The position numbers and the translations under genes are program-made. Positions 17,101 to 25,763 of a DNA stretch of 64,000 bases are shown one piece after another. The notes under the pieces are model-generated. The model was not told the origin of the DNA. It saw nothing but the letters and a program-made list of their open reading frames with translations, and did no database searches. The stretch covers positions 62,001 through 126,000 of the forward strand of contig NZ_SPUI01000006.1 of the NCBI RefSeq assembly GCF_004522095.1. The letters are read 5' to 3'. This stretch comes from Nocardioides sp. 503 (GTDB lineage: Bacteria > Actinomycetota > Actinomycetes > Propionibacteriales > Nocardioidaceae). Position 1 is the first letter of the stretch, and each line of letters begins with the position of its first letter.

Positions 17101-18269
17101 CCGCTCCCGTCGATGCCGAGGGCGCGCGCGAGCCGCGCGGAGTCCTGCTCGCCGGTCGGGTCGAAGGCGGCTCGGCGCCGGTCGGCGGTGTCGGGGTCGA
17201 GCGGCGCTCCCCGCGAGCGCCAGGCGCTCCGGGTGGACGGGGTGTTGTTCGTGGGGGTCCGCACCGGGAGCAGGGCGACTCCGCTGGTGTGGGCGTGGGC
17301 GGCCAGGGCGGCCTCGACCCGGGCGGCGCCGGTGGCCGCGTCCTGGTCGCTGACGCCGACGACCGTGAGCAGGTCGAAGTGGTCGTCGGCCGCTGCCAAC
17401 GGCACCGACACCGCCATTCCGACCTCGACGGCCTCGGCGAAGTCGACCAGCCACCGGCTCGCGGGGTCGAGCAGGCCGTCGTCGCCGGCAGCACCGGGCG
17501 ACGGCGCGATGCCGAGGGCCAGGCGGTCGGGGATCTCGCCGCCGGAGTGCCGCCACGTCAGGGCGCCGTCGCGGTAGGCGGAGAACTCGAACCGGTCGGG
17601 CAGCAGCACCGTGGTGGCGGCCCGGGTCCAGGCGTCGCTGCGGTCCGCGACCTCGGGGAACGACGGGTCGGTGGGGTCGGCGCCGGTCGGGGTCGACACC
17701 GTCCTCACCCACGACGCGCGCTCGCCGCCGGTCGCGCCGACCAAGGCCTGCCACGCGGCACCGCGGCGTGTCGGGTCGTCGGCCGCGGCTCCTACCGCGC
17801 GCCAGTAGGCGACCCCCGCGGCCCGCTCGCGCTCGGTGAGCCCCTCTTCGTGGCTGTCCACGTGGACGTCATCGGGGTAGACCCGGATGCGCAGCACGGG
17901 GCTGCCGTCGTCCTCGGCGCCGAAGACGGCCTCGACCCGGACGGGGAGCAGCAGGACCGGGTCGCCGTTCGCGCTGGGGAACAGGGGCGCCTGGGCGGCC
18001 AGCCCGACGTACGTCGCGCCCGCCGCGTCGTACGCCGCCTGGGCGTCCGAGACCGCCTCGGTCCCTGCCGCCAAGGCGGCCTTGGCGGCCTCGAGTCGGT
18101 CGAAGGCCTCCCGGTTGCCCGGCACGTCCGGGTCGATGACGCGCAGGCTGCCGTCGGGCTCGCGCCACACGGCCGTCGCCATCTCGGCGGTGCGCAGCGC
18201 CCGCAACGCGGACTCGAGGGCGGCGCGGGCGACCGACACGGCCAGGCGGGCGTCGGCGAGCTCGCTCAT
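14130..18269 (-). CDS. Unknown 1379-residue accessory-operon protein
   Basis: This is the largest protein of the window. Residues 1-90 are Ala-rich and probably coiled coil (SELADARLAVSVARAALESA). A conserved-looking beta segment follows, with LLLPVRVEAVF near residue 108 and RIRVYPDDVHVDSHEEGLTE near residue 128. The remainder is soluble and acidic with no membrane helix, signal peptide or recognisable enzyme motif. TGATG overlaps couple it to the 945-residue gene upstream and the 551-residue gene downstream. Size, coupling and lack of export signal suggest a structural part of a multi-protein assembly, which is inference. No known phage tail, tape-measure or injection-system signature was seen. 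Confidence 0.75.
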   Translation of the reverse strand: MSELADARLAVSVARAALESALRALRTAEMATAVWREPDGSLRVIDPDVPGNREAFDRLEAAKAALAAGTEAVSDAQAAYDAAGATYVGLAAQAPLFPSANGDPVLLLPVRVEAVFGAEDDGSPVLRIRVYPDDVHVDSHEEGLTERERAAGVAYWRAVGAAADDPTRRGAAWQALVGATGGERASWVRTVSTPTGADPTDPSFPEVADRSDAWTRAATTVLLPDRFEFSAYRDGALTWRHSGGEIPDRLALGIAPSPGAAGDDGLLDPASRWLVDFAEAVEVGMAVSVPLAAADDHFDLLTVVGVSDQDAATGAARVEAALAAHAHTSGVALLPVRTPTNNTPSTRSAWRSRGAPLDPDTADRRRAAFDPTGEQDSARLARALGIDGSGTLAGAADPAESDAELLRALHRLQADTFAWSRVWAPADEIDRTTGPTAAPWYEAASTHFADHVRGRGPLPLVRIGRQPYGVLPVSSSDLWVADSPTDAIPPHVSSFESAFVAQVDRALQVGEGADQDAVLLDLLSREGSPRRIAGWPHFVSKTDPRTAAVGSVPVSVALPWQEPVERADPGGPPREPEWIEAFPDTMPAELRAFLDARPLAQLLVLFDEALSRMRATHQPPVPDELTALYEPIAATMWQLRQPPTQSVFYTHAAGVHNALYHRLASGPALPDAVDRAVAAAEPLRRLFVGYVDLEDEAVADLVRLERLFRETLEPLSHRVDAWVTSLASRRLTGLRETAPRGVRTGAYGWLTDVEPFDPRPSREGYVVTPSLHHATTAAVLRSGWQAHSDRGAFAVDIQSTRARRATAMVEGIRAGQTVGALLGYQLERALHDARLDQYVAGFRRAYPLAPLVAPDAPDGSEARIAIGARNVVDGQALRRDRPRLAQDPAALAAAAAADVAGNAAVLLRAIAELDETFDAVGDLLLAESVHQLVGGSPLRAGLAADAAGRGHELPAEYDVLSTPRSGVALTHHVGVLLPDALAPGWSDDRPLVKLEPGVEAWLRARLGPAEQWGVPTGEQTSPCALDLLVAPPATLKAELLAQGPADPARLDELALLLDRLRATLASATPLSVVHLRPGAASAAGGYDLSELDSRVRPWLAELRAAAHDLSSEDATTTTAAVERLATLGVTTGPRDATDAVDRTRAVLAAVPLDEPPPVPDPTTDAADSWLAAIQDRASRLLHPAVRLTPRLTAELPAGPEPAPAPDAVLDWLRDMASVRPAVETWQDALVAGELLAASPSPTFHVVQPAAEDGTRSPWFADSAPAGDPSSKLALVLQSDGVSTTDRGLVVDSWTEVAPRPPGEHGPEETVGVAFDYDRPGARAPQSLLIAVPPDPARGWCVEDLHGCVEETLRLARVRTLDLVDLPELGTVLPIPYEGV

Positions 18270-21106
18270 CAGGCGGTCCCCGGGGCGCCGAGCAGGACGT
18301 CTGCCTGCATCGCCACCCGGAACGGGCGCTGGAGCGAGATCCGGGCGATGTCGGCGGCGTCACGGTCCCAGGACGCCCCGTCCGCAGACGGGGGTGCCGG
18401 GGGGCCGAAGGGCACTCCGCCGACCGCGTGCCCCCGCACCACCGGCACGAACGGTCCCGTCCCACCGCCGTCGCCCGGTGGCCACACGGCCTGGTTCCAG
18501 CTGTCCAGGACGGCGGGTGGGTCCGTGGCCACGTCGAAGCCGAAGCGCACGCGGAAGCTGTTCTCGGCGAACACGAAGAACCAGCCCGGTGCCTGCGTCG
18601 ACGCGGGCGCCAGGAGCTCGGCCTCCGGCACGTCGAACGCGTAGGCGTTGGTCTGCGCGTCGACGCTGATGACGAAGAGCGGCAGGCGGACCGGTTGCGT
18701 CGCACTGGGCCGGAACCGTCCCCGGTCGTCCGGCGGATCGGACGGGACGGCGGTGACGATCATGCTGGGGTAGCGACGCACGACGTCTCCGCGGACGAGC
18801 AGCACCGCCAGCGACTCGTCGAGCAGCAGCCGGTCACCCAGGGCCCGGTCGTCGGTCCACGTCGCGATCGGTTCGATGTCCGGGGACCCGTCGGGCCGGG
18901 GCCAGAAGCGCGTGAACGGAGTGCCGCGCTGGTCGGTGGGGTACTCCCGCCACAGCAGCTCCCGCATCAGCTCGTGGTTGAGGCCCACGAGGTAGGACTC
19001 GATGAAGGCGGAGTTCTGGCGCAGCAGCGCCACCTTGTTGCCCGGCAGGGCGCCCAACCCGGGGAGGAACCACTCGGGGTCGGACTCGAGCAGCGCGAGC
19101 CCGGCCGGGACCGGGAAGGAGGGGCACGTCATGACCGGCTCGTCCTGCGCGGCGGACATCGCGTCCGGGAGGGTGGTGCGCGCCCCGAGCCGGCGCCAGT
19201 GGCTGTCGCCAGGGCGGAGCGCCTCGGTGACGCGGTCCGCGACCTGGTCCCCGGGGATCGCCACCCCCTGGGAGCTGATCGTCCCGAACCCGCCCGTCTC
19301 CACCATGGTGGACAGCACCGCGCCCGTCATCTCGGTGACGGTGGTGAGCTCCGGAGCGATCATCTCGCTCAACGCGACCGCGCGGCCGGCCGCGGCCAGC
19401 GTCGTCACCTCGGCCGACAGGCCGCCGAGCTCGTGGATCCGGGCGTCGAGGTCGGCCGCGCCCGGGGGATCGGCGAGCGAGGCCACGGTCGCCATCGCCG
19501 TGATCATCATGAGCTGGTCGGCCGCGGCGCCGGCGACGACGCTGGCGACGGCGGCCGGGTCGAGCATGGGGGTCGTGGGCACGAGGTGCGCACCCATCGG
19601 CGGAGCCACCTCGCCGACCAGGCCGCGGGGGATGACCCCGGACACGGAGACGCCGCTGCGGCGGGCGAGCTTGCCGGCCGGTCGCACCCGCCGGCGGAAC
19701 GCCGCGCTCACGACGCCGTCGGACAGCCGGCTGACGCGCATCTCCAGCGACAGCGTGGTGGTGTCGCTCGTGCGGGTCCGGGCCTGCGCAGGCGCCGTGA
19801 AGGCGAGGGTCTCTCCCGGGGTCAGCGGGGAGACGTGGCGCTCGTGGATCCGCTGCGCGACCTCGGTGGTCAGCTCGACCACGCTGCGCAGGCGGTTGGC
19901 CTCGCGGATCGCCCCGACCTGCTGCCAGGCCCTCTGCATCAGGTCCTCCTGGTGGTCCCGGACGTAGGACGCACCCAGCCCGGCCGCGATCCGCCGGGCC
20001 ACGCCCAGGTTGAGCTGGGCCACCCACGGCGGCCCGTCGCCCACCCGCTGCTGCAGCACGTGGCGAGCGCCGTACAACGGCGGCGAGAGCGTGGCGGGCT
20101 CGCCCTCGGTGACGCCCTCGACCCGCTGGGCGGGCGCATCCAGGTGCCGGGCCAGCCGCGCGTCTAGGTCGGCGAGCACCCCCGCCGTCGCCGCCGACTC
20201 GGGCGCGGGCGGGTCGCTGAAGGGTCGCAGCGCGCCTTCGACGCCGACCATCTGGGCGTCGTCGGCCACGGGCCCGTCTCCCGGCCAGGGCTGGCGCACG
20301 TCCACGGGCCGCGTCGAGGAGACCCGCAGCATCGCCGGGTCGGCCGGGCCGAGCCGGCCGACGAGGTCCTCGAAGTCGCCCAGCGGGCCGGTGGTGAAGG
20401 TCCAGTGGTGGTAGACGGGCAGTCGCACGGAGCCGGCGGCGGTGACCTGCCAGGCCGGCTCGTGCACTCCTCCCTCGGGGTGTGTCATGCCGAGCCCGAC
20501 GTCCCGCCCGGACGCGAACGCAGGGACCAGGCACGCGCGGTAGGAGACGCCGGCGTCCAGGTGGCGCGGGCACAGCAGCCGAGCCACGGCCGCGGCCGGT
20601 GCGGACGCGCCGGCCGGCAGCTGCCGGTCCCCGAGGGTGCGTTGGACGTGGGCCCAGGCCCACGAGTCCCGCAGGTCGGGGAGCTGGTCGATGGGGGCCT
20701 CGACGGCCGGGAGAGGGGCGCCCTCGACGAGCGGGGCCGACCCGGCCTCGAGCACGACGAGCACCAGCCACGGGCGGAGCCGACCGGCTGTCGGCCGCGC
20801 CGGGGTCAGGAGCCACGGCAGCTCGGCCGGCGTCACCTCGACCGAGGCGAGGTAGTTGGGCTCGACGTCGCAGGCCCCCGGGGGCGGCTCGGAGCGCGTG
20901 ACCGCGCCCGCGGGCAGCCCGGCGACGTCGCCGGGGCCGAGGAGCCGCTGGTCGGGGCCGCGGACGATGTCGGTCTCCTGGCCGGGTCCGAGCAGGGTGA
21001 CGCCCGGGGAGAACGTCGGCGGTGGCAGGTCGCCGAAGGTCTCCGCGGCGCTGATGGCCTCGCCGAGCGGGCCCTGCAGGTACGACGCGAAGCTCAGGTC
21101 TCCCAC
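18269..21106 (-). CDS. Unknown 945-residue accessory-operon protein
   Basis: I do not recognise a named family. Visible stretches are RLRPWLVLVVLEAGSAPLVE (about residue 105), LDAGVSYRACLVPAFASGRD, PVYHHWTFTTGPLGDFEDLV (about 225-245) and a proline/arginine-rich middle (RRRVRPAGKLARRSGVSVSG). It is soluble, with no signal peptide. The GTG at 21106 lies 4 nt after the stop of the DUF6603-type gene and is the first start compatible with it; the frame is open further upstream, but that would overlap the previous gene. Its stop overlaps the ATG of the 1379-residue gene as TGATG. Confidence 0.74.
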   Translation of the reverse strand: MGDLSFASYLQGPLGEAISAAETFGDLPPPTFSPGVTLLGPGQETDIVRGPDQRLLGPGDVAGLPAGAVTRSEPPPGACDVEPNYLASVEVTPAELPWLLTPARPTAGRLRPWLVLVVLEAGSAPLVEGAPLPAVEAPIDQLPDLRDSWAWAHVQRTLGDRQLPAGASAPAAAVARLLCPRHLDAGVSYRACLVPAFASGRDVGLGMTHPEGGVHEPAWQVTAAGSVRLPVYHHWTFTTGPLGDFEDLVGRLGPADPAMLRVSSTRPVDVRQPWPGDGPVADDAQMVGVEGALRPFSDPPAPESAATAGVLADLDARLARHLDAPAQRVEGVTEGEPATLSPPLYGARHVLQQRVGDGPPWVAQLNLGVARRIAAGLGASYVRDHQEDLMQRAWQQVGAIREANRLRSVVELTTEVAQRIHERHVSPLTPGETLAFTAPAQARTRTSDTTTLSLEMRVSRLSDGVVSAAFRRRVRPAGKLARRSGVSVSGVIPRGLVGEVAPPMGAHLVPTTPMLDPAAVASVVAGAAADQLMMITAMATVASLADPPGAADLDARIHELGGLSAEVTTLAAAGRAVALSEMIAPELTTVTEMTGAVLSTMVETGGFGTISSQGVAIPGDQVADRVTEALRPGDSHWRRLGARTTLPDAMSAAQDEPVMTCPSFPVPAGLALLESDPEWFLPGLGALPGNKVALLRQNSAFIESYLVGLNHELMRELLWREYPTDQRGTPFTRFWPRPDGSPDIEPIATWTDDRALGDRLLLDESLAVLLVRGDVVRRYPSMIVTAVPSDPPDDRGRFRPSATQPVRLPLFVISVDAQTNAYAFDVPEAELLAPASTQAPGWFFVFAENSFRVRFGFDVATDPPAVLDSWNQAVWPPGDGGGTGPFVPVVRGHAVGGVPFGPPAPPSADGASWDRDAADIARISLQRPFRVAMQADVLLGAPGTA

Positions 21107-21110
21107 GCCG

Positions 21111-23978
21111 TCAGAGCTCCCAGGTCTCGACGGCCATCTGGACGTCGTCCCCGGCGAGGACCGTCTGAGCGACCTCGAAGAGGCTGCCCGCCGTCGCGTC
21201 ACCGGGCGTCATCGACCAGCTGGAGGCGACCCCCGCAAGAGGCAGCGGATCGACGACGACCTCCTGACCGGACGGCCACCAGTCGGGGTCGGTGAACGAG
21301 GTGGCGGTGAGGACCCTCTCGGCCATGGCCACCTCGGTCAGCAACCCGAGGCTCCAGGTCAGGGGACTCGGTAGGTCGTGGCTGATCACCCGTTCCTCCC
21401 ACTGGAGGTCGGCGGGACGCTGCTCGGCCCCGGCCGCCGGCGCCGGGGACAGCTCCATCCCCGACCGGAGCGAGAGGAACGGCTCCCCGCCCAGGGCGGC
21501 GTCGTCGGTGGCCGTGGGCACGAACAGGGCGGGCGCGAACTCGGTGCGGATCTCCTGCACCTGGTGGGCCGGCTCGCCGGGCCCGAGCTCGCCCGCGACG
21601 AGGTCCCAGCGTTGAGGGGGGCACGGCGCCCCGGCGTACCGGACGATCTCGATGCCGAGGGGAAGCACCTCCTGACGGACCGAGACGGCGCCGTAGGGGT
21701 CGAGGACCGTGGCCTTCTCGAGCGCGTGGAGGGCCGCGGCCGTCAGGGTCAGCCCCGGCGGGGAGGTCCCTCGAGAGCGCCACGCCTCGGGCCGTCCGAG
21801 GGCGGCGCGGAGGTCGCGACCCACGTCCGGCTCGGTCAGCGCGGGCGCGGGGGACCCCCAGCCGATCTCGAAGTCGAAGGAGACCTCGAAGAAGAACAGG
21901 TCGATGGATCCGCGACCGCGCGCGAGGTACGGCGCGGGTCCCTCCAGGTGCAGGGCGAGGGAGATCCCCATCAGGGTCTCGCCGAAGACGCGCAGGGAGA
22001 TGGCACCCGACATGTCCGCGAGGAACCGGAACGGCTCGAACTGCGCCAGGGCGTCGAAGGCGAGGAACCCCCGGAGACCGCACTCAGCCACCTCGGCCGC
22101 GATCTCGAGCCGAGCTCCGAGCTGGAGCGTGTTGGACGTCAGCGCGAAGTAGTTCTCGCACCGCATCCCCAGCCACGGCACCGGGCACAGGTCCATGCCC
22201 ATCCGCTGCAGCGGCGGGACCCCGCGCGGGACCGGGAAGGCGGGGTGGAAGCCGCCGGCGCTGAGGATGAAGACGGGTTCCGAGCCCCCGCGCACGAGCA
22301 GCAGCAGGTCGCCGGTCAGCGGGCAGCCGACGAGGTGCGAGCCGGTCAGGCTGGCGACGAACGTCACGCTGGGCTCGGCGGGCTCGATGAGTCCCGCGAA
22401 GGTCGCCTGGAGGAGCACGAGGGGTGCCGCCGGGTCCGGGAGGGCGACGACGAGCTTGCCGAGGATCGTGAGGCGGACCTGGCGCGAGGACTCGAGGAGC
22501 ACCGCGACGGACAGCGACACGAGCCGTCCACCCCATCCGATCTGGAACATCGGTCCGACCACGACCGAGCCCCGTGCGGCGGGGAAGATCGCCGGAAGCG
22601 ACCCGAGCGTCGACGCTCCGGCGCCGGTGGGGTCGGCGGGGAAGAGCAGCTGCGCAGCGCTGCCGTCGGTGACGGCGCTGACCAAGGCGTCGCGGTCGAC
22701 CCGACGGTTGACGCCGATGACGCCGCCCACACCGGTGATGGCGAAGCCGAACCCCACCTGGACGCCGGGAGGGGGGAACGTCGCCCCGAGGATGACGAGG
22801 AACGAGAGGGGTGCGCCGGCGCGGGCGGGTGCGAGGACGCCGAAGGCGCTGGCAGACATGGGTGGTATCCGCACGGCCAGTGCGCCGACGAGGTCGTCGC
22901 CCACCTTGGCGAGGGTGCCCGAACCGGAGACCGCCGGCAGATCGAGGGTGACCGAGACGCCGTCGGGCACCTCCGGAAGGACGTCCCGAGGGTCGGGAAG
23001 CACGGGCGTGCCGAGCCTCAGCTGGAGCGGCAGCCGCACCCCGAGCCCGTCGAGGTCGACCTCGATCGGCACCCCGGGCAACGACGCGCGCAGCGACGTG
23101 GCGAAGGACAGGTCGAGCCGGGGCGTCTCCGTGCCGGCCACGCCGGCCGCCAGCTGCAGGGCTCGACCGTCGCTGCCGCTCAGCCGCGTGCTGAGGGAGG
23201 GACTCCCGTGCAGCGCGATCCCGTCCGCTGCGGTCAGCTCGAGGTCGAGGTCGACGGGGAAGGTCAGGTCGACCGGCACCAGGCCCTTCAGGAAGCCCGG
23301 CACCAGCACGACCTCTCCGCCCGAGAGCGTCGCCCGCAGCTCGCGGGTGATGGTCGCGCCGTCGGTGGAGGCGAGCGCCGCGGTGAGCGCCAGGGATCCG
23401 AGCTGGACGAAGGGTCCGCCCTCCGGCCCGAGCGCGGCACCGGCCGGACGGGTGAGCGCGACCTCGAGCCGGGTGCCTGCCGCGAGGCGCTGCGCCGCCG
23501 GTGGTCCGTCGAGCGGCAGCGCGAGCTGGACCTCGTCGGGGGTGACGCCACCCACGCGCAGCGTGACGCCGGAGCCCGAGGTCAGGGGCGGGAGCTGGCC
23601 GCCACCCAGTCCGGATCCCAGCACCGACAGCTGGCGCCCCTCGGCCGGGACGAACGCGACCACGGCGACGGCGCCCGTGCCGGAGGTGACGACGAGGGCG
23701 ATGCCGCGCGGTGCGTCGTCGGTGGTGGTCGACCTCCAGCCGTGCAGGCCGACCCGTGCGGGCGGCTCCGCGGCGGAGATCCCGGACAGCGCGGACAGCA
23801 CCGGGTGGTCGAGGGCGGGTGCCGTGAGGACACGACCGGCGAAGGGAGAGACGTCGAAGTCCGGGTCGACGGTGAGCCGCGTCAGGTCCGCGGCGGCCGA
23901 CGAGACGGCCTCGTCCAGGGCGTCGATGACCGTGGTCCGAAGGAGGTCGAACAGCTGGCGTCCGAGACTGTCGCCCAT
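21111..23978 (-). CDS. DUF6603-type large protein
   Basis: The 955-residue protein contains a central region, about residues 380-660, that matches my memory of DUF6603: LVILGATFPPPGVQVGFGFA, ITGVGGVIGVNRRVDRDALV, FPAARGSVVVGPMFQIGWGG. Alternating short hydrophobic strands suggest a long beta-rich repeat fold. No molecular function is established for the domain. The start at ATG 23978 follows GGGCGG; there is no signal peptide (MGDSLGRQLFDLLRTTVIDA is amphipathic rather than a leader). It is the third gene of the accessory operon, 61 bp after the M23-like gene and 4 nt before the next start. Confidence 0.75.
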   Translation of the reverse strand: MGDSLGRQLFDLLRTTVIDALDEAVSSAAADLTRLTVDPDFDVSPFAGRVLTAPALDHPVLSALSGISAAEPPARVGLHGWRSTTTDDAPRGIALVVTSGTGAVAVVAFVPAEGRQLSVLGSGLGGGQLPPLTSGSGVTLRVGGVTPDEVQLALPLDGPPAAQRLAAGTRLEVALTRPAGAALGPEGGPFVQLGSLALTAALASTDGATITRELRATLSGGEVVLVPGFLKGLVPVDLTFPVDLDLELTAADGIALHGSPSLSTRLSGSDGRALQLAAGVAGTETPRLDLSFATSLRASLPGVPIEVDLDGLGVRLPLQLRLGTPVLPDPRDVLPEVPDGVSVTLDLPAVSGSGTLAKVGDDLVGALAVRIPPMSASAFGVLAPARAGAPLSFLVILGATFPPPGVQVGFGFAITGVGGVIGVNRRVDRDALVSAVTDGSAAQLLFPADPTGAGASTLGSLPAIFPAARGSVVVGPMFQIGWGGRLVSLSVAVLLESSRQVRLTILGKLVVALPDPAAPLVLLQATFAGLIEPAEPSVTFVASLTGSHLVGCPLTGDLLLLVRGGSEPVFILSAGGFHPAFPVPRGVPPLQRMGMDLCPVPWLGMRCENYFALTSNTLQLGARLEIAAEVAECGLRGFLAFDALAQFEPFRFLADMSGAISLRVFGETLMGISLALHLEGPAPYLARGRGSIDLFFFEVSFDFEIGWGSPAPALTEPDVGRDLRAALGRPEAWRSRGTSPPGLTLTAAALHALEKATVLDPYGAVSVRQEVLPLGIEIVRYAGAPCPPQRWDLVAGELGPGEPAHQVQEIRTEFAPALFVPTATDDAALGGEPFLSLRSGMELSPAPAAGAEQRPADLQWEERVISHDLPSPLTWSLGLLTEVAMAERVLTATSFTDPDWWPSGQEVVVDPLPLAGVASSWSMTPGDATAGSLFEVAQTVLAGDDVQMAVETWEL

Positions 23979-24039
23979 GCCGCCCGCCCTCAGCCGAGGT
24001 CCGCGTGGAGCACTGCGGGTCTGCGCGTCCGGCCGGACC

Positions 24040-24840
24040 TCACCCCTCGGCCCCGACCACGTCGAACCCCATGCCGGCGAGGGCCCCTCCGAGCGCCGCG
24101 CGGGTCTGCGGTCCGACGATGCCGTCGGCAGCCAGCCCGTTTGCCGACTGGAACGCGGCCACGGCCGCGCGGGTCCTGGGCCCGTCGGCGCCGTCGATGG
24201 CTCCGGGATCGAAGCCCAGGGCGGCCAGGGCCTGCTGGACGCCGCGCGTGCTGCGCAGGTCGATCGACGACGACGAGGGTGGTGTCGGCGGAGCGGGCGG
24301 CGTACCCCCTCCTCCGGACGCTTGCGGTGGCCGTCCGGGCTCCTGGAAGAACGTGACGACGGAGCTCTGCTGGGACTGTCCCATCGAGAGGAAGAGCTGG
24401 TACAGGTCGACGCCCACCCGCTCCCCGTTGGCGGCATCGCCGAGGATCTCGGTGACGGCCATGTGTACGTGGCCGGGGATGCCGCCGAACTCGAAGACGC
24501 GCCCGATGACGTCGCCCCGGCTGAACGAGCTGCCGACCGCCAGCACCGCCGGCACGTCGGTCAGGTGGGTGTAGAAGCACCCCATCCGGTCACTCGGGTC
24601 CCGCGCGAAGATCTGGGCGCCGAAGACCTTGCCGCTGTCGGTGCCGGGGTCGTGCGGGTGATAGACCGACACGTGCCCGTCGAAGGACGCCCGCACCTCG
24701 GAGCCGCCTGGTGCGGCGAGGTCCATGCCGAACTGGATGAACCAGTCCGGTGAGTTGTGCCCGCCCTGGCCGGGCCCGCCGAGACCCCCCGTGAACTCGG
24801 GCCCGAGAGGGCTCTGGAGCTCGATGTCGAACGCTGTCAT
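24040..24840 (-). CDS. Degenerate M23 (LytM) peptidase-like protein with peptidoglycan-binding domain
   Basis: The 266-residue protein has an M23-like fold in residues 30-135: QFGMD (36-40) where active enzymes have H-x-G-x-D, YTHL (H92) and GHVH (H124, H126). The first zinc ligand His is Gln36, so zinc binding and endopeptidase activity are doubtful. A Pro/Gly/Ser linker (about 165-190) leads to a C-terminal PG-binding domain (GVQQALAALGFDPGAIDGAD to GPQTRAAL). No signal peptide precedes it (MTAFDIELQSPLGP). ATG 24840 follows AAGGAGA at a good distance. It is the second gene of the operon, and its C-terminal module resembles that of the neighbouring lysozyme-like protein. Confidence 0.82.
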   Translation of the reverse strand: MTAFDIELQSPLGPEFTGGLGGPGQGGHNSPDWFIQFGMDLAAPGGSEVRASFDGHVSVYHPHDPGTDSGKVFGAQIFARDPSDRMGCFYTHLTDVPAVLAVGSSFSRGDVIGRVFEFGGIPGHVHMAVTEILGDAANGERVGVDLYQLFLSMGQSQQSSVVTFFQEPGRPPQASGGGGTPPAPPTPPSSSSIDLRSTRGVQQALAALGFDPGAIDGADGPRTRAAVAAFQSANGLAADGIVGPQTRAALGGALAGMGFDVVGAEG

Positions 24841-24863
24841 CTCCGCGTCTCCTTCTGGTTGCG

Positions 24864-25733
24864 TCAGATCCCGAGCACCGTGAAGCCGGCCTCGTCGAGC
24901 CTCGCGCCCAAGGTGGCGAGCATGGTGAGGTCGGTGCTGGACCCGGTGGGGGACAGGCCGTTGGCCTCCTCGAAGCTCCGCACGCCGCCCTGGGTGGAGG
25001 GTCCGTCGGCTCCGTCCTGGGCGCCCGGACGGAAGCCCAGCGCGATCAGGGCGCCCTGGATGCCGAAGACCGTCGAGACGTCCAAGGCGATCGACTCGAT
25101 CGGCAGTCCCTCGCTCGCCACGCGGTCGGCCAGAAGGAAGTGGTCGCGGTCGAGGGCGTTGCGGATGACGATGGTGCCGACCCGTGGCCCGAAGGAGCAC
25201 TCCTCGGCCGCCCCGACCCAGCTCTCCACCGCGACATGCTGCTGGAAGTTCGGGAACCGGAACGCCGGGCCGAGGGCCCAGCACATGCTGAGCGTCGCGA
25301 GCTGCGCGTTGGCGGGCCAGGCGGCGAAGTTCGTGAACTCCGGCCGACCGACCAGGAACTGCTCCATCTGGTCGAGCTTGCCGAGCACCAGTCGCTCGAT
25401 CTCCGTCGAGGCGAGCCGGAGGTTCGTCAGGCTCTCGAACGCGCGATGCCCCGAGGCCGCGAGGTCGAGCCGGGCCTTGACGGCGTCCCAGGCGGCCGCC
25501 ACCTCGTCCTCGCCGGCGTCGTGGTCGCCGGCGGTCCAGGTGACCTCGTTGGCGAGGCGCAGCGAGGTCGAGCGCTCGGCGTCCGAGGGCGGCGACATCT
25601 CCTGCGCCGTCTCGTCGATCTTGTTGCCGATCCCGGTGCTGACCCAGCCGCGGGCGTCGAGGTACATGAAGTCGACGACGCCCTCGAGGGGCGCGGAGAA
25701 GGTGATCCAGTAGTCACGGATCTGAGGGTGCAT
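24864..25733 (-). CDS. GH24-like lysozyme with C-terminal PG-binding-like module
   Basis: Residues 17-37 (LEG...YLDARGWVSTGIGN) align without gaps to the phage T4 lysozyme active site: E17, D26 and S32 occupy the positions of E11, D20 and T26, and Y24, G29, G34 and G36 are also kept. A later stretch (ATLSMCWALGPAFRFPNF) resembles the family's second conserved block. Residues 215-289 form a module like that of the next protein (GIQGALIALGFRPGAQDGAD). The 289-residue protein would cleave the peptidoglycan glycan strand, but no signal peptide or SAR helix is visible, so it cannot reach the wall by the Sec route. It is the first gene of the operon. Confidence 0.78.
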   Translation of the reverse strand: MHPQIRDYWITFSAPLEGVVDFMYLDARGWVSTGIGNKIDETAQEMSPPSDAERSTSLRLANEVTWTAGDHDAGEDEVAAAWDAVKARLDLAASGHRAFESLTNLRLASTEIERLVLGKLDQMEQFLVGRPEFTNFAAWPANAQLATLSMCWALGPAFRFPNFQQHVAVESWVGAAEECSFGPRVGTIVIRNALDRDHFLLADRVASEGLPIESIALDVSTVFGIQGALIALGFRPGAQDGADGPSTQGGVRSFEEANGLSPTGSSTDLTMLATLGARLDEAGFTVLGI

Positions 25734-25763
25734 CGGTGTTCCTATCCCGAAATGAGCCCCTCA

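Noticed and set aside
10884..25733. Prophage, tailocin or classical contractile injection system
   Set aside because: No sheath, tube, baseplate, tape-measure, portal, terminase, integrase or AAA ATPase gene was recognised; only the lysozyme-like and wall-binding modules recall phage.
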